Source of the DNA: Tannerella sp. oral taxon 808
GTDB taxonomy: Bacteria > Bacteroidota > Bacteroidia > Bacteroidales > Tannerellaceae
Direction of reading: 5' to 3'
Assembly: GCA_002890585.1 (NCBI GenBank)
Contig: MIQB01000124.1
Span: forward strand, 1-5,112
DNA length: 5,112 bases
This document shows, in pieces, positions 4,403-5,112 of this stretch. Under the pieces are notes generated by a model. It ran no database searches, was not told the DNA's origin, and saw nothing but the letters and a program-made list of their open reading frames with translations. The translations under genes were made by a program, and so were the position numbers. Every line of letters starts with the position of its first letter. Positions within the stretch are counted from its first letter, which is position 1.

Positions 4403-5112
4403 CAGACCCCACCCAAGCTCGCATAGCCGTGCTCGCGCGGGTGCCATTCAAAGAACCCGCCGCAGTCGCCTCTAAGACTGCAGTTTTTGCAGTCATCCAT
4501 GTATGCCCGTTTCCAATCAGAAATCGTTGACGGCGCGAGATGCCGATACGGTCCAGGGACCGTGCAAAGCGGAAAATTGAAAAGCTGGACATCGATGCTG
4601 CGGCTTCGGGCAATGTCGATTGCCTGCGCCACTGTTTCAAAGCCAGTCGAGCTGTCAAAGAACAGACGGCTCCAGTTTTGCCGCGCGTAGCCGATGTTTT
4701 CCAGCTGCATGATCGCCCAAGTCTGGATGAACGGCACCGATGTCGTCAGATACCTGGCAAGCCTGGGCAAACCTTGGGCGTTCGGTTGCATGAGAACCGT
4801 ACGCAACTCGATTTGAGCGCCAGCCCTACCCAGGAATGCCAAGCCTGATTGAAGCTTCTCAAAAGCCCCGGCCTTGCCTACGATCTCGTCGTGGATGGTG
4901 GGATCGGCTGAATAGAGCGGCACGCCCCAAACCACGCGACTTCTGTCCAGAGCAAGCATCACTTCACGGTCAGCACTCTCAAAATGCTGGCCATTCGTAA
5001 GCACATGGAACCGCAGATCTTCTCGGGCCAGCATAACGCGAGCCAAAAACCCCAATAATTGGGCCTTGAACAACGTAGGCTCACCTCCCGAAATCCCGAT
5101 CGTAGCCCCCTC
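4402..5112 (-). CDS. hxsC: His-Xaa-Ser system radical SAM maturase HxsC, C-terminal part (runs off right edge)
   Basis: HxsC is one of two radical SAM enzymes that accompany HxsA. The visible 236 residues are in frame to the window edge and begin EGATIGISGGEPTLFK. SGGEPT is the GGEP-type motif that contacts S-adenosylmethionine in radical SAM barrels. The N-terminal CX3CX2C cluster that binds the catalytic 4Fe-4S is beyond the edge. Barrel-like segments follow (FHVLTNGQHF, WGVPLYSADPTIHDEIVG, IELRTVLMQPN). The C-terminal end has LCTVPG, then CKNCSLRGDCGGFFEW, a C-X24-C-X2-C-X5-C arrangement suited to an auxiliary iron-sulfur cluster. No in-frame ATG occurs in the visible part before the SGGEPT motif, so the true start lies outside. 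The stop overlaps the hxsA ATG by one base. The upstream neighbours hxsB and hxsD are expected but not seen. Confidence 0.92.
   Translation of the reverse strand, partial: EGATIGISGGEPTLFKAQLLGFLARVMLAREDLRFHVLTNGQHFESADREVMLALDRSRVVWGVPLYSADPTIHDEIVGKAGAFEKLQSGLAFLGRAGAQIELRTVLMQPNAQGLPRLARYLTTSVPFIQTWAIMQLENIGYARQNWSRLFFDSSTGFETVAQAIDIARSRSIDVQLFNFPLCTVPGPYRHLAPSTISDWKRAYMDDCKNCSLRGDCGGFFEWHPREHGYASLGGV

Noticed and set aside
4403..4447. Extended N-terminus for HxsA from the ATG at 4447
   Set aside because: The extension would bury the signal peptide behind 15 extra residues and overlap the Cys-cluster end of hxsC. The ATG at 4402 fits export and coupling better.

Overview
The window looks like an accessory region of a Gram-negative bacterium. 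It carries a membrane-fusion protein of the HlyD/CvaA type, which only makes sense in a double-membrane cell, and an Hxs (His-Xaa-Ser) radical SAM locus. The G+C-rich codon use, and the two systems together, suggest Pseudomonadota, possibly an alphaproteobacterium. The genus cannot be set from the sequence.

Left part (1-2534): a microcin-type peptide export module. On the minus strand, a HlyD-family adaptor (1977-682) overlaps by 4 bases (GTGA) with an ABC exporter. The exporter starts at a GTG at 685 and runs off the left edge. Its visible part is an intact C39 peptidase domain (Cys26, His99 and Asp115, with Gln20) and the first membrane segments. Divergently, on the plus strand, sits a 91-residue precursor peptide (2259-2534). 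It has a textbook double-glycine leader of 15 residues and a predicted 76-residue core rich in Gly and His, with two Cys. A sigma70-like promoter precedes it, and a strong intrinsic terminator with a UNCG-type tetraloop follows it at once. The exporter's protease should cut after Gly-Gly while the peptide is exported.

Middle part (2535-3829): two plus-strand genes of unknown function lie beyond the terminator. One is an A+T-rich soluble acidic protein of 121 residues (2590-2955). The other is a 104-residue protein with two predicted membrane spans (3003-3317) and is a candidate immunity protein. A stretch of about 510 bases follows with no convincing intact gene. It holds a coding-like minus-strand segment broken by stop codons, probably the remnant of a decayed gene.

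Right part (3830-5112): the 3' half of an Hxs peptide-modification locus on the minus strand. The C-terminal 236 residues of the radical SAM enzyme HxsC are visible, including the SGGEPT motif and a C-terminal cysteine cluster. Its stop codon overlaps by one base the start of hxsA. HxsA is a 190-residue exported protein with six perfect tandem His-Xaa-Ser triplets and a C-terminal peptidoglycan-binding-like domain. hxsB and hxsD, if present, would be to the right of the window.

The most notable point is that two distinct systems for making unusual peptides, both with His-rich substrates, lie side by side and face each other across small unknown genes and decayed DNA.
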